Assembly (NCBI RefSeq): GCF_037975235.1
Contig: NZ_CP150241.1
Span: 4,774,001 to 4,838,000, forward strand
Reading direction: 5' to 3'
DNA length: 64,000 nt
DNA from: Paenibacillus sp. FSL R5-0341
Lineage (GTDB): Bacteria > Bacillota > Bacilli > Paenibacillales > Paenibacillaceae
The notes below the pieces were generated by a model. The model was not told the DNA's origin. It searched no databases and worked only from the letters and a program-made list of their open reading frames with translations. How positions within the stretch are numbered: position 1 is the stretch's first letter; each line of letters starts with the position of its first letter. The position numbers and the translations under genes were made by a program. Shown here piece after piece: positions 42,910-51,983 of this stretch.

Positions 42910-43764
42910 TTGTCTAACCAACCATTTGCCAGCACTGCGAGTCCTCATCTGAGCGCAGACTGTGAGCAATGTTTTGGCCTATGCTGTGTTGCCTTGCCCT
43001 ATGGCAAGTCATCGGACTTTGCTTTTGAAAAAGCCAGCGGCACACCCTGCCCCAATCTGCGCACGGACAATCGCTGCGGTATTCATACCCAGCTTCGGCA
43101 GAAAGGGTTCAAAGGCTGTACGGTATACGACTGTTTCGGAGCTGGACAGAAGCTGTCACAAGTGACCTACGCGGGCAAAGATTGGCGTGATCATCCGGAG
43201 TCTGCAAACGAGATGTTCGATTGTCTGCCTGCCTTGCGACAACTTCACGAGTTGCTCAGTTATATGAAGGAAATGATGATGAGACCGGAAACGTCATCCC
43301 TTCACTCGGCATTCGGTGAGTTATATCAGGAGATCGAGCGCTTGAGCAATCTGGAGCCTGCGTCCCTTCTCCGTCTGGACATCGCCGACCATCGGTCCAC
43401 TGTGAATCAACTCCTGGTTCAGGCAAGTGAAATGGTACGTGCCAATGTGCCACCCAGCGCTCATGGACAAGGGAAGTCGAAGAAGAGTAAGAAACGTACG
43501 GGAAGTGACTTTTTTGGTGCCAACTTAAAGGGAGCTGACCTGCGGGGCGCAAGCTTCCGGGGGGCATTAATGATTGCAGCCGACCTCCGAAATGCAGATA
43601 CACGAAATGCGGATTGGATTGGCGCAGACTTGCGGGACACGGATCTGGGCGATGCGGACCTGAGAGGTGGCATCTTCCTGACGCAATCGCAGATTAATGC
43701 AGCCAAAGGTAATGTGAATACCAAGTTGCCAGATCATTTAAGCATTCCCTCACACTGGATGTAG
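42910..43764 (+). CDS. Cys-rich domain fused to pentapeptide repeats
   Basis: A 284-residue protein with two parts. Residues about 15-85 hold clustered Cys (CEQCFGLCC, then CPNLRTDNRCGIH and GFKGCTVYDCFG), a YkgJ-type metal-chelating pattern. After a basic linker (GKSKKSKKRTG), residues about 205-260 are pentapeptide repeats (ANLKGADLRGASFRG, GADLRDTDLGDADLRG) expected to fold as a right-handed beta helix. The TTG at 42910 has AAGGA about 10 bases upstream and gives MSNQPFAS. Function unknown; the repeat part could contact DNA-mimic targets or membranes, but that is speculative. Confidence 0.8.
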   Translation: MSNQPFASTASPHLSADCEQCFGLCCVALPYGKSSDFAFEKASGTPCPNLRTDNRCGIHTQLRQKGFKGCTVYDCFGAGQKLSQVTYAGKDWRDHPESANEMFDCLPALRQLHELLSYMKEMMMRPETSSLHSAFGELYQEIERLSNLEPASLLRLDIADHRSTVNQLLVQASEMVRANVPPSAHGQGKSKKSKKRTGSDFFGANLKGADLRGASFRGALMIAADLRNADTRNADWIGADLRDTDLGDADLRGGIFLTQSQINAAKGNVNTKLPDHLSIPSHWM

Positions 43765-43849
43765 GGTGCCATTTCCGCAAGAGCATGAGCAGGAATATAA
43801 CCAGCAATGTACCTTGCTAATTCATACGAATGTATGAATCGTATACAGC

Positions 43850-43893
43850 AAAAAAACAGCTCGTCCTATATATCCAAGGACGAGCTGTTTGTT
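43850..43893. terminator. Bidirectional terminator between pentapeptide gene and ddh
   Basis: AACAGCTCGTCC and GGACGAGCTGTT, 12-bp stem, with seven As on the left and TTTG on the right. Confidence 0.9.
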
Positions 43894-43919
43894 ATACAAA
43901 TCACAGGAATGAATCAGAA

Positions 43920-44897
43920 TTATAACAAGTCGCGGCGAAGATCTTCAGCCGATTTCGGAGACAGGTGACCGAGCGGAATATCAAATACCGTTTTCGCACC
44001 CTTATGTCCTTCCACGCTCAAGCGTTGTGCAGCTCTTGCATACGCTACAAGTACGCTTGCTGTAAATTCAGGATTGCTGTCGAGTTTCAGACCAAATTCA
44101 ATAATTTGCTTTTGACCAGCCCCTGTAACCCCACTGCGAATAACAAATCCACCATGCGGCATACCTTCATGCTCGGATTTCAATTCTTCTTCGCTAATAA
44201 ACGTTACAGTTGTATCGTAATCTGCAAAATAGTTAGGCATCGACACAATCGTCTCACGGATCTCATCCTGATTAGCACCATCTTCTGCTACCACATAACA
44301 TTGACGCAGATGTTTCTCGCGTGTAGACAGCTCTGGTGTCTCCCCTGCACGAATGCGGTTGATCACCTCTTCAACAGGTACAGTATACTGTACACCAGCC
44401 TTAACGCCTGGAACACGACGAATAGCATCCGAGTGGCCTTGGCTCACACCTTTGCCCCAGAACGTGTACTCTTTTCCTTCTGGCAGGATGGACTGTGCAA
44501 GCAGACGGTTCATGGAGAACAAGCCTGGGTCCCAACCTGTGGAAATGACACTTACGTGACCGCCTTGCTCTGCCGCAGCATTAACCTCTTTGTAGAATTC
44601 AGGAATCTTAGCATGTGTATCGAAGCTATCTACCGTATTGAACAACTTGGCGATGGCTGGTGTCTGCTCTGGAAGGTCGGTTGCAGAACCACCACAGAGG
44701 ATCATAACATCAACCTTGCCTATGTATTGCTCCGCTGCAGAGATATGCTCAAAACGTACTTCTGTGCTTTCAGCGACCATCTGCTCCGGATTACGACGTG
44801 TAAACACAGCAATCAGTTCCAGATCCTCGTTCTGGGAAATGGCTTTCTCTACACCTTTACCCAAGTTACCGTAACCAACAATACCCACTCTAATCAT
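43920..44897 (-). CDS. ddh: meso-Diaminopimelate D-dehydrogenase
   Basis: A 325-residue NADP-dependent dehydrogenase. The Rossmann motif is GIVGYGNLGKGVEKAI; substrate residues lie in STGWDPGLFSMNRLL, FWGKGVSQGHSDAIRRVPGV and MPHGGFVIRSG. It makes meso-DAP from tetrahydrodipicolinate in one step, for peptidoglycan and lysine. The ATG at 44897 (MIRVGIVG) has GAGAGGA 6 bases upstream; two earlier codons starting at TTG were dropped. It is a single gene with terminators on both sides. Confidence 0.93.
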   Translation of the reverse strand: MIRVGIVGYGNLGKGVEKAISQNEDLELIAVFTRRNPEQMVAESTEVRFEHISAAEQYIGKVDVMILCGGSATDLPEQTPAIAKLFNTVDSFDTHAKIPEFYKEVNAAAEQGGHVSVISTGWDPGLFSMNRLLAQSILPEGKEYTFWGKGVSQGHSDAIRRVPGVKAGVQYTVPVEEVINRIRAGETPELSTREKHLRQCYVVAEDGANQDEIRETIVSMPNYFADYDTTVTFISEEELKSEHEGMPHGGFVIRSGVTGAGQKQIIEFGLKLDSNPEFTASVLVAYARAAQRLSVEGHKGAKTVFDIPLGHLSPKSAEDLRRDLL

Positions 44898-44984
44898 GTT
44901 CAATCCTCTCCTGTCTTCTTCTATAGTTGTCTATTACTTATAATGATATAACATACCATGTAACCTGTCAGGTTTCCAGTTCGA

Positions 44985-45039
44985 AATAAAAATACCTTGC
45001 AGCGGTGCAGCAATAATGCGGCTCCGTATGCAAGGTATT
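44985..45039 (-). terminator. Terminator after small lipoprotein gene
   Basis: Minus strand AATACCTTGCA and TGCAAGGTATT form an 11-bp stem over a 27-base loop, then TTTATTT. Confidence 0.75.
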
Positions 45040-45104
45040 ATGGCGTTCATTCGTTATTTTAGGAAGAAAGTTAGCAGGAAAGAAAAATAGCCCTTATCTT
45101 CTGC

Positions 45105-45686
45105 TTAGGATTCTGTCCAGGTCAACGTCAGTTCAATGACGCCTTCCTGTCCCGCCAATGTTCCTCCAATCAAGGACCAGACATCCTGCGTCTCCGGGTC
45201 GGTTCCCTGAATGATAATATTTTTGTCATCGATCGTCTGACCTGCATCCGTCAACTTTTTGGCGTTGAAGTAATCTTTATACAGCTGGGATACGGTTTTC
45301 ATATCTTGTTCAGTCGAGAAAATCACCATGGCTGATTGCTTTCCTTCATTCTCACCGGAATTGGCTAAACGAATCGTTGCATCTTCCGGCAACGGGAAAT
45401 CACTTGGCAAGTTTTCCGGCAACTCATTGGTTCCAGCAGTCGCTTCCTCACCACGATCTGAATCCGAGTCGGTTGGTGCAGTCGTACCTTCCGTTTCGGT
45501 CACTGTACTTGTTGTTGCTTCGCTTGCACCTTCATTAGTCGCTTGTTCACCAGTTCCGGAGGAAACTTCAGTGTCCACCTTCTCCGTATCACCTGTCGGT
45601 TCGTCTGCCGCACTGCTGCAAGCACTCAAGGCCACCATCATCGCCAGTGCCGCACAGACTATTACATAATTCCTTCTCTTCACCAT
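45105..45686 (-). CDS. Lipoprotein with Thr/Glu-rich linker, unknown function
   Basis: A 193-residue exported lipoprotein (lipobox ALSAC, Cys about 23). A low-complexity Thr/Glu/Ser stretch runs to about residue 85, then a folded domain (LPSDFPLPEDATIRLANSGE to VIELTLTW) that I do not recognise. In layout, but not in sequence, it resembles the lipoprotein at 18303. It is followed by its own terminator; the upstream neighbour is the small 48-residue gene on the same strand. Confidence 0.75.
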   Translation of the reverse strand: MVKRRNYVIVCAALAMMVALSACSSAADEPTGDTEKVDTEVSSGTGEQATNEGASEATTSTVTETEGTTAPTDSDSDRGEEATAGTNELPENLPSDFPLPEDATIRLANSGENEGKQSAMVIFSTEQDMKTVSQLYKDYFNAKKLTDAGQTIDDKNIIIQGTDPETQDVWSLIGGTLAGQEGVIELTLTWTES

Positions 45687-45717
45687 CCGTTATCACTCCT
45701 TCTTCTTCGTTTATGTG

Positions 45718-45864
45718 CTAATCACGTTCAAACGACTGGATCACAGGCACCGCATGAACGTTATTCTTGACCCATATCACGGATACAGATAATACACTTA
45801 AAGATAATAGACAACTGGCTACAAGTATGGATAGGAATCGGGTGATTACTCTAAACTTTTTCAT
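45718..45864 (-). CDS. Small secreted or membrane protein, 48 aa
   Basis: A 48-residue frame starting MKKFRVITRFLSILVASCLL, a hydrophobic helix followed by a short tail VKNNVHAVPVIQSFERD. GAGGAGGGA lies close upstream, so I use the ATG at 45864. A longer version from 45918 would start at an ATGA overlap with the stop of the hydrolase gene, but its extra codons consist largely of this ribosome-binding site. Probably co-transcribed with the hydrolase. Confidence 0.5.
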   Translation of the reverse strand: MKKFRVITRFLSILVASCLLSLSVLSVSVIWVKNNVHAVPVIQSFERD

Positions 45865-45914
45865 GCTTCCCTCCTCCTCATCCTGTTCATCATGTGTTTG
45901 TGGAATTATGTTAC

Positions 45915-46898
45915 TCATAGGTCACTGGACGGTGTCACTAATTTCATGATCTCGGCAGCGACAATATCCGGCTGACTTTTATGAATACTGTGTTTCGCAT
46001 GTGGAACTGTCAGTTGTGTTCCATGTCTTGACCATGAAGCAAAATCCGCTTGATCGGTCTGCCATGCCTCACTGTCCTCAGCCGAATCCTCCGAACCGGC
46101 TGTCAGGATCGTCAGGGGGAAATCGAACTTCGTTTTGTTCTCAAGCACACACGCTGCATTCGTTCTGGAATTCCGAACCTCTTCCATGACATTGTCATTG
46201 TACGCATGTCTTAACGTGGATATCATGACGGCCTTTTTCATCGGTTCCGTTACCAGTTTCGGGTCAATGACCAGAGATGCCATCATACGATCCGATTGTA
46301 GCAACGTTCGTGCGATGCCTGTTTTCACGAGAAAACGGGACCAATCCATCATCCATTCCGGTATATCCATCTCCGCACGGCTATAGTACTCTGGGCTTCC
46401 ACCATCGATCATGACCATGCCAGCAACCTCATCAGGATACCTTTGCGCGAACCGTAGTGTCTCCAGCGCACCCATAGAGTGACCTACCATAATGTAAGGC
46501 GGACGTTGACCGGATGTTCGCAGCAATTGGTGGATCTCTTCCGAGATGGTGTCGACATCACGAGGTTCATCCGTATAATCGCTGTATCCATACCCGAACC
46601 GATCATATACCGCAATTTTCACCTGTGATTTCAACTTGTCATATAGCGGGCTGAAATCCACATAAGGATTGGGCGTACCCCAGTCTGAGGCAAATACCAC
46701 CGTTACCTCTCCTTTGCCAGCCGTGTAGAGATGCATGTTGCGACCACTCACTTCATAATACTTGCCTGGCGGGGGATAGGACTTCATATCCTGCGTGGAT
46801 TGATAAGCCTCATACGCCGTTCCCGTCAGCAGTAAAAGCCCTGTGGCGAGCATTATGCCTCCCAGCACCTTCAACCCTCTCCGTAACCCCTTCTTCAT
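45915..46898 (-). CDS. Membrane-anchored alpha/beta hydrolase
   Basis: A 327-residue protein with an N-terminal membrane helix (GLKVLGGIMLATGLLLLTGT, residues 8-27) followed by an outward-facing alpha/beta hydrolase. The nucleophile is Ser in VGHSMGALE (about residue 140); DRFGYGYSD and the late HAKHSIHKSQP supply other family positions, the last with the likely catalytic His. Substrate unknown. The next small gene starts within its stop codon region. Confidence 0.82.
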   Translation of the reverse strand: MKKGLRRGLKVLGGIMLATGLLLLTGTAYEAYQSTQDMKSYPPPGKYYEVSGRNMHLYTAGKGEVTVVFASDWGTPNPYVDFSPLYDKLKSQVKIAVYDRFGYGYSDYTDEPRDVDTISEEIHQLLRTSGQRPPYIMVGHSMGALETLRFAQRYPDEVAGMVMIDGGSPEYYSRAEMDIPEWMMDWSRFLVKTGIARTLLQSDRMMASLVIDPKLVTEPMKKAVMISTLRHAYNDNVMEEVRNSRTNAACVLENKTKFDFPLTILTAGSEDSAEDSEAWQTDQADFASWSRHGTQLTVPHAKHSIHKSQPDIVAAEIMKLVTPSSDL

Positions 46899-47033
46899 CT
46901 TCTCTACCCCTTATCCCAAAGGTTCATCTGTATATGTATGCTTCAATCGTACCCAAGAAATAGCTGAATTGAAACAATCCGGAGTCCAGTTCTTTCCCCA
47001 ACCAAAGTCCAGTCTCTCCCCCCTACCTGTGAA

Positions 47034-47077
47034 ATAAAAAAAACTGCAAATCTCCCATTCAGGAAACTTGCAGTTCA
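47034..47077 (-). terminator. Terminator after exoA
   Basis: Minus strand AACTGCAA and TTGCAGTT form a stem followed by a T-rich run of six. Confidence 0.8.
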
Positions 47078-47086
47078 TCTATGCCT

Positions 47087-47842
47087 TTACAGTTGCAAAG
47101 TAAGACCCACCGGGCAATGATCACTGCCCATCACGTGGCAGTCGATATGCGCATCTGCCACCTTAGGTGCCAATTGATTGGATACTAGAAAATAATCAAT
47201 GCGCCATCCCACATTCCGTTCTCTAACTTTTGGCATATAAGACCACCAGCTGTACACATCCGTACGATCCGGGTACAGATGGCGGAAGCTGTCCACATAA
47301 CCAGAAGCAAGCAAATCGGTCATCTTGCCACGCTCTGCAAGGGTAAATCCCGAGTTGCCCAGATTGGGCTTCGGATTCTTCAGATCAATCTCCTGATGAG
47401 CCACATTCAGGTCACCACAGACGATAACTGGCTTAGTCTCCTCCAATTGCAGAATGTACCCCCGGAATCGATCCTCCCATTCCAGACGGTAAGGCAGCCG
47501 GGTCAGATCCCGCTTCGCGTTAGGTGTATAGACGTTCACCAGATAAAAACTATCATACTCCAGTGTAATCATCCGGCCTTCCGGTTCACTGTCTTCCTCC
47601 ATCCCGTAACGAACGGATATAGGCTTGATGCGGCTAAATACAGCGGTACCGGAATATCCTTTTTTGATCGCATAATTCCAATATTGATAAACATCTTCCC
47701 CCAGGTCCATCTCAATCTGTCCGGCTTGCAATTTGGTCTCCTGAAGGCAGAAAATATCCGCCTGACTCTCCTGATAATAATCCATGAATCCTTTGGTCAC
47801 ACATGCCCTTAAGCCATTCACATTCCAGGACACCAGCTTCAT
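47087..47842 (-). CDS. exoA: Exodeoxyribonuclease III / AP endonuclease
   Basis: A 251-residue Xth/ExoA enzyme. Metal and catalytic motifs are SWNVNGLRA (Asn), LQETKLQ (Glu), YTPNAKRDL, CGDLNVAHQEIDL (Asp and Asn), GWRIDYFL and the final GSDHCPVGL (Asp-His). It repairs abasic sites and removes 3' blocks in DNA. The start MKLVSWN is the usual family start. Single gene with its own terminator. Confidence 0.95.
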   Translation of the reverse strand: MKLVSWNVNGLRACVTKGFMDYYQESQADIFCLQETKLQAGQIEMDLGEDVYQYWNYAIKKGYSGTAVFSRIKPISVRYGMEEDSEPEGRMITLEYDSFYLVNVYTPNAKRDLTRLPYRLEWEDRFRGYILQLEETKPVIVCGDLNVAHQEIDLKNPKPNLGNSGFTLAERGKMTDLLASGYVDSFRHLYPDRTDVYSWWSYMPKVRERNVGWRIDYFLVSNQLAPKVADAHIDCHVMGSDHCPVGLTLQL

Positions 47843-47951
47843 ATCCTCATCTCCTCACATCTCTCCAATATAGCATGGGCACATTCAGAGGGACAAGCCT
47901 TACGGCTCTGGAATGAGATGGAGTCATTGGAATCCTTATGGGCTGACTTGC

Positions 47952-48509
47952 CTATGTTTCGCTTCGCAACTTGGAGAACACCGCAAGGTCAATATATCTG
48001 CCTTTCTCAAACTCATGTTGCCGCAGTACACCTTCCTGTTGAAAACCAAGTTTGTGTAACAGGCGAATTGACGCCTCGTTTTCCGGTTCAACCTTCGCTT
48101 CAATCTTGTTGAGCTGCATATTTGTGAATCCAAAATGTAACACAGCATGTGCCACTTCCGTCATCACACCGCGGCCCCAGAAAGAGGAACGCAAGTCGTA
48201 TCCAATCTCTGCACGGTGATGTACATCTTCATAGTTCAGGAACCCACAGGTTCCGATCACTTTACGAGTTTCACGGTCTTCAATCATCCAGCGTAAACCC
48301 GTGTGTTCCTTGAAAATCTTCGTATACCAGTTCATCTCACCCTGTGCATCCTCCACAGATTCAAAGGGAGTGAATGGCATATATTGAATCACAGCTTCAT
48401 CCGAATATAACGCCAACAAATCGTGACTGTCCTTGGCCTCGGCTGACCGGAGGAAGAATCGTTCTGTCTGAATTAATGGAAATAGATCAAATCTAAATTG
48501 CTCACTCAT
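47952..48509 (-). CDS. GNAT acetyltransferase, RimJ/RimL type
   Basis: A 185-residue acetyltransferase. The opening LIQTERFFLRSAEAKDSHDL, the acetyl-CoA region YDLRSSFWGRGVMTEVAHAVLHFGF and the ending LNKIEAKVEPENEASIRLLHKLGFQ are typical of the ribosomal-protein acetyltransferase-like group, whose true substrates vary. AAAGGAG lies 7 bases before the ATG at 48509; seven upstream codons were rejected. Confidence 0.87.
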   Translation of the reverse strand: MSEQFRFDLFPLIQTERFFLRSAEAKDSHDLLALYSDEAVIQYMPFTPFESVEDAQGEMNWYTKIFKEHTGLRWMIEDRETRKVIGTCGFLNYEDVHHRAEIGYDLRSSFWGRGVMTEVAHAVLHFGFTNMQLNKIEAKVEPENEASIRLLHKLGFQQEGVLRQHEFEKGRYIDLAVFSKLRSET

Positions 48510-48637
48510 GCGAGGTCTCCTTTGCAACATTCATTGTAGAAGTCCATTTTACTACACTTGCCTTCATCAAGCTTTTACTATTAATATGTTCTATTAAGGC
48601 ATTACTGTAGAAAAGGATACATAGGAGAGGACGTGCT

Positions 48638-49774
48638 ATTATCACACAATCATATGACGTTATTATCGTTGGAGCTGGCTCCATGGGCATGAGTGCAGGT
48701 TATTATCTATCGCGCAGTGGATGCAAAACTTTATTAATCGATGCCTTTGATCCTCCGCATACGGAAGGAAGTCATCACGGAGATACAAGACTGATACGCC
48801 ATGTGTACAGTGGTGGGCCTGACTATATTGCTATGGCATTACTTGCACAGAAGTTATGGCACGAGCTGGAGGAAACGACCGGAGACCAACTTTTTGTTCC
48901 TTCTGGTGTAATAAATGTGGTTGATCCGGAGATTCATTCCTTCCACAACCGACTGAGCCATGCAGATGATGCAGGCATTCGTTATGAAACGTTGCATGCA
49001 GCCGAGGTGATGAAACGCTGGCCAGGTATTACAGTACCTGAACATTACGAGGGTATGTATGAGCCTGATGCGGGTTATTTGTATAGTGAACGCTGTATCC
49101 GTGCCTATCGCAAGGCAGCAGAGGCTCATGGTGCTACCTTGTTAACTCACACTCGTGTGGAGCATATCGAATACGGACCACATTCCGTGGCCGTTCAGAC
49201 TTCAGGTGGTGAGACATACCATGCGAATCAAATTATCCTGAGCGCTGGTGCCTGGTTTCAGACGTTAAAACCTTTCGTGGATCTTCCGATTCAGGCTGTG
49301 CGTAAAACGGTTGGATGGTTTGATGTACCAGAGGCTTTGTATGGTGAGGAACATTTCCCCGGATTTACACTGGCAGGAAAAGAAGGTATATATTATGGAT
49401 TTCCAAGCATTGGCGGATCAGGTCTGAAGATGGGGCGTCATGATACAGGTCAGGTGTGGACACCAGGAAATACAATGGATCCTTTTGGTGCGGAAGAAAC
49501 GGACGAGGGTGATCTGCGCAGGCTGCTCGAACTTCATATGCCTCAGGCAGCTGGAGAATTAAGACGTGGTAGTGTGTGTAAGTATGAATTCACTTCAGAT
49601 GAAGATTTTATTATCGACCGGCACCCTGCCCATGAACGTGTGTGGCTCGCAGGCGGTTTCTCCGGCCATGGCTTCAAGTTCGCAAGTGCTATTGGGCAAA
49701 TTCTAGCCGACTTGGTGCAAACGGGGCACACGGATCAGGATATTAGAAAGTTCGCTTTGTCACGTTTTCGTTAA
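48638..49774 (+). CDS. solA: FAD-dependent sarcosine/N-methyltryptophan oxidase, probable ATT start
   Basis: A 378-residue amine oxidase of the MSOX/SolA family. SYDVIIVGAGSMGMSAGYYL is the dinucleotide-binding start, SHHGDTRLIRHVYSGG and RKTVGWFDV are family blocks, and the Cys of SVCKYEFTSDEDFIID is the likely covalent FAD attachment site; GGFSGHGFKFASAIG closes the fold. The first ATG in frame (48683) would delete the GxGxxG loop. Upstream, in frame, ATT at 48638 lies 7 bases after AGGAGAGG, and no ATG, GTG or TTG is in frame before the stop at 48608. I therefore take ATT as start. Confidence 0.85.
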   Translation: MITQSYDVIIVGAGSMGMSAGYYLSRSGCKTLLIDAFDPPHTEGSHHGDTRLIRHVYSGGPDYIAMALLAQKLWHELEETTGDQLFVPSGVINVVDPEIHSFHNRLSHADDAGIRYETLHAAEVMKRWPGITVPEHYEGMYEPDAGYLYSERCIRAYRKAAEAHGATLLTHTRVEHIEYGPHSVAVQTSGGETYHANQIILSAGAWFQTLKPFVDLPIQAVRKTVGWFDVPEALYGEEHFPGFTLAGKEGIYYGFPSIGGSGLKMGRHDTGQVWTPGNTMDPFGAEETDEGDLRRLLELHMPQAAGELRRGSVCKYEFTSDEDFIIDRHPAHERVWLAGGFSGHGFKFASAIGQILADLVQTGHTDQDIRKFALSRFR

Positions 49775-49828
49775 GTACAAGACGGGTGAATGAACATATG
49801 CATGTATAAAATAGCTACTTTCCTAGAG

Positions 49829-49856
49829 GGTGCAGTGTTGCTCAAAGCACTGCACC
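49829..49856. terminator. Hairpin between convergent solA and GH30 genes
   Basis: GGTGCAGTG and CACTGCACC, 9-bp stem with a 10-base loop. No clear T-tract on either side. Confidence 0.4.
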
Positions 49857-49903
49857 TCCAAGAAAGAAGGAAACGTAAGAAAGTTATTTCATGCCGACCC
49901 ACA

Positions 49904-51748
49904 CTAATTCACTTTGACGAGACTCCATTGCTGATTGGCACCGCCATTGTCGGCCCATTGAATCGTGGAGGCACCTGCGGTCAAAGAACCTTGATTGATG
50001 TCAACCGTCAGGCCACTGTTTCGATTGGCAAGTACCACATATCCTCCCACATCAATCGGCAGCCATTGCTGATTATTGCCCCCGTTATCCTGCCACTGAA
50101 TCAGAGAAGCTCCGCCTTGTGTGGAACTTGAATTCACATCCAGCAAAAGCCCACTGCCCACATTGCGGATTTTGTAATATCCGTTGCCTGTAGACTCCAG
50201 CTTCCATTGCTGGTTGGCTGCTCCATTATCATTCCACTGAATGATCGTTGCTCCACCTGTAGTAGAAGCAGCGTTCACATCGAGTGCAAGTCCACTGTTG
50301 CGGTTGATTAATTTGTAGATGGCCCCAGCTTCATATCCTGTACCACCATTGTAAGTTGCACCGGAAATGACGTAAGTTGTGACCGAGTTGGCCTTGGCCG
50401 TAGCGGTAAAGGTTTTGTTTTGCACCGAAATATTGGTCAGTTGCTGCAACTTCTCTGTTGAAGAGGTACGATATACTTGAGCAGACGTGCCTGTGTTAGT
50501 AAAACGACTGAGATCATAGGTTACCGTTGTATCCGTCGATTCCGAATTGGTTGTAACCAGCACAACTTTGCCGGAAACAGTATCATAGGCTGCAAGGGTA
50601 TTCGCATCACTCATGCCGATAATCTTGTATCCAGGACGAATAAATTTGCTGTAATTGCCCATGACATAATATTTTTGGTTCACCGTGTAGCTGGTCGTTT
50701 GCGTATTGTTCAGCACATTTTTGAAGAATCCCCATCCTTCTGCACTATCCACGGCTTGCCAATACACCCACGCACTTGCGCCCATATTGCGAATATCCTT
50801 GAGGATGGTACGTGACATGGTAAGTCCACTTGCATCCCCGTCCCCGTATTCCGAGGTCCACAGATGTTTGCCCGCAGACGTCGCTGTGTTGCGCAAAGCA
50901 GTTCGATTACTTCCACCATACGTATGTGTGTTGATCTGACTGATTGCTGATTTCACCGCGGTGCTGTAGCTGTTGAACGACACATTGGTATCATCGATAC
51001 TGTATTCTTCCGGTGCACTCAGCTTTGTAGACAGGCCCTTCGCACTCAACGAGGCTTGTAATTGACTCAGAATCGTGTTCTGATCCGCCCGTTCAAAGTG
51101 CATGCCCTCCTGGTCATTGCCCTGCTTCCACCACGTCGAGATTGGTTCATTGAGCGGAGTTACGCTATCGAATGTGATTCCCCAGTTATCCCGGAAATGC
51201 TTCACGACCTCAGTCAGATAGTCGGCAAAATCATCATAATAATCTGGCTTGAGGTTATTTCCTCCATTAGCCGCACCGGACACACCACCACTGATCGTCA
51301 TCCAGTAAGGTGCGGAATTCGCAAAGGCTTCGATGACATTCACGCCTTGAGCTTTGGCAGCTTGCAGCATATAACGCTGGTTCGCATCTGCATTCCAGTC
51401 ATACACGCCGGGAGAAGGCTGGTAACCAGGAACGGCTTTGCGGTATTCGAGGATATTGGATGATGGATTATCCCCGCCTCCAATGTTGTACCGTAGGATG
51501 TTCAGACCCAGTCCGGTATTCGCGTTGAACATTTTCTCTACGTACTCATCGCGATTGGAATACTCTCCAACCACTTTGCCCCACCATGCGAGAGATGTTC
51601 CCCAGCCTTCCATCGTCTGATATTGCTTTGATGGATCGGCAACAGCCGTGTAAGCTCCTGCTGCAGATGCTTCTGTCCCCAGACCCAGGCTGCCTGTAAG
51701 CAAACTTCCTGCCAGAAGCAACGAGCTCATTCGTTTTAACCACTTCAT
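49904..51748 (-). CDS. Secreted GH30 glycosidase with CBM13 (endo-beta-1,6-galactanase-like)
   Basis: A 614-residue secreted enzyme with a signal peptide ending ASAAG (about 31). The GH30 barrel opens MEGWGTSLAWWGK, has the acid/base Glu in TPLNEPISTWW (about 200) and the nucleophile in LWTSEYGDG (about 295), then a beta-sandwich to about 470. The C-terminus is a ricin-type CBM13 with three repeats each ending in QQW (GATIIQWNDN, GASLIQWQDN, GASTIQWADN). The EGWGTSLAWW opening is that of GH30 endo-beta-1,6-galactanases rather than xylanases. It would cut beta-1,6-galactan side chains of arabinogalactan outside the cell. Confidence 0.88.
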   Translation of the reverse strand: MKWLKRMSSLLLAGSLLTGSLGLGTEASAAGAYTAVADPSKQYQTMEGWGTSLAWWGKVVGEYSNRDEYVEKMFNANTGLGLNILRYNIGGGDNPSSNILEYRKAVPGYQPSPGVYDWNADANQRYMLQAAKAQGVNVIEAFANSAPYWMTISGGVSGAANGGNNLKPDYYDDFADYLTEVVKHFRDNWGITFDSVTPLNEPISTWWKQGNDQEGMHFERADQNTILSQLQASLSAKGLSTKLSAPEEYSIDDTNVSFNSYSTAVKSAISQINTHTYGGSNRTALRNTATSAGKHLWTSEYGDGDASGLTMSRTILKDIRNMGASAWVYWQAVDSAEGWGFFKNVLNNTQTTSYTVNQKYYVMGNYSKFIRPGYKIIGMSDANTLAAYDTVSGKVVLVTTNSESTDTTVTYDLSRFTNTGTSAQVYRTSSTEKLQQLTNISVQNKTFTATAKANSVTTYVISGATYNGGTGYEAGAIYKLINRNSGLALDVNAASTTGGATIIQWNDNGAANQQWKLESTGNGYYKIRNVGSGLLLDVNSSSTQGGASLIQWQDNGGNNQQWLPIDVGGYVVLANRNSGLTVDINQGSLTAGASTIQWADNGGANQQWSLVKVN

Positions 51749-51767
51749 CCGCTTTACTCCTTATGAA

Positions 51768-51952
51768 TTTACACTTGCACTCCGATGTCAGAACAACTTT
51801 CCGATCGCTGTTATCCCCAGATTTTTAATTATTCTTAAAAAGGGAAAAATCCGGGGATAGCGTATGCTTCCGATGTAGCTTTCTTTCAGAAAGCTTTTAG
51901 GCGCACGCTTCGCTTCTTCAAGTTATTTCTGACCTCTCCGTTATCGTGTAAA
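51768..51952 (-). repeat. 190-bp intergenic repeat, copy B
   Basis: Bounded by TTTACAC (51768-51774) and GTGTAAA (51946-51952). It contains the long stem TATCCCC..GATTTTT with AAAAATC..GGGGATA and the short hairpin AGCTTTCTTTCAGAAAGCT. It ends 19 bases before the GH30 start codon, right next to its ribosome-binding site. Confidence 0.85.
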
Positions 51953-51983
51953 TGTATAGTTTAACTTAGAAAATAAACACCCA

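Noticed and set aside
43965..44951. 328-codon open frame on the plus strand opposite ddh
   Set aside because: Antisense shadow of ddh; the product is Cys/His-rich nonsense with no recognisable motif.
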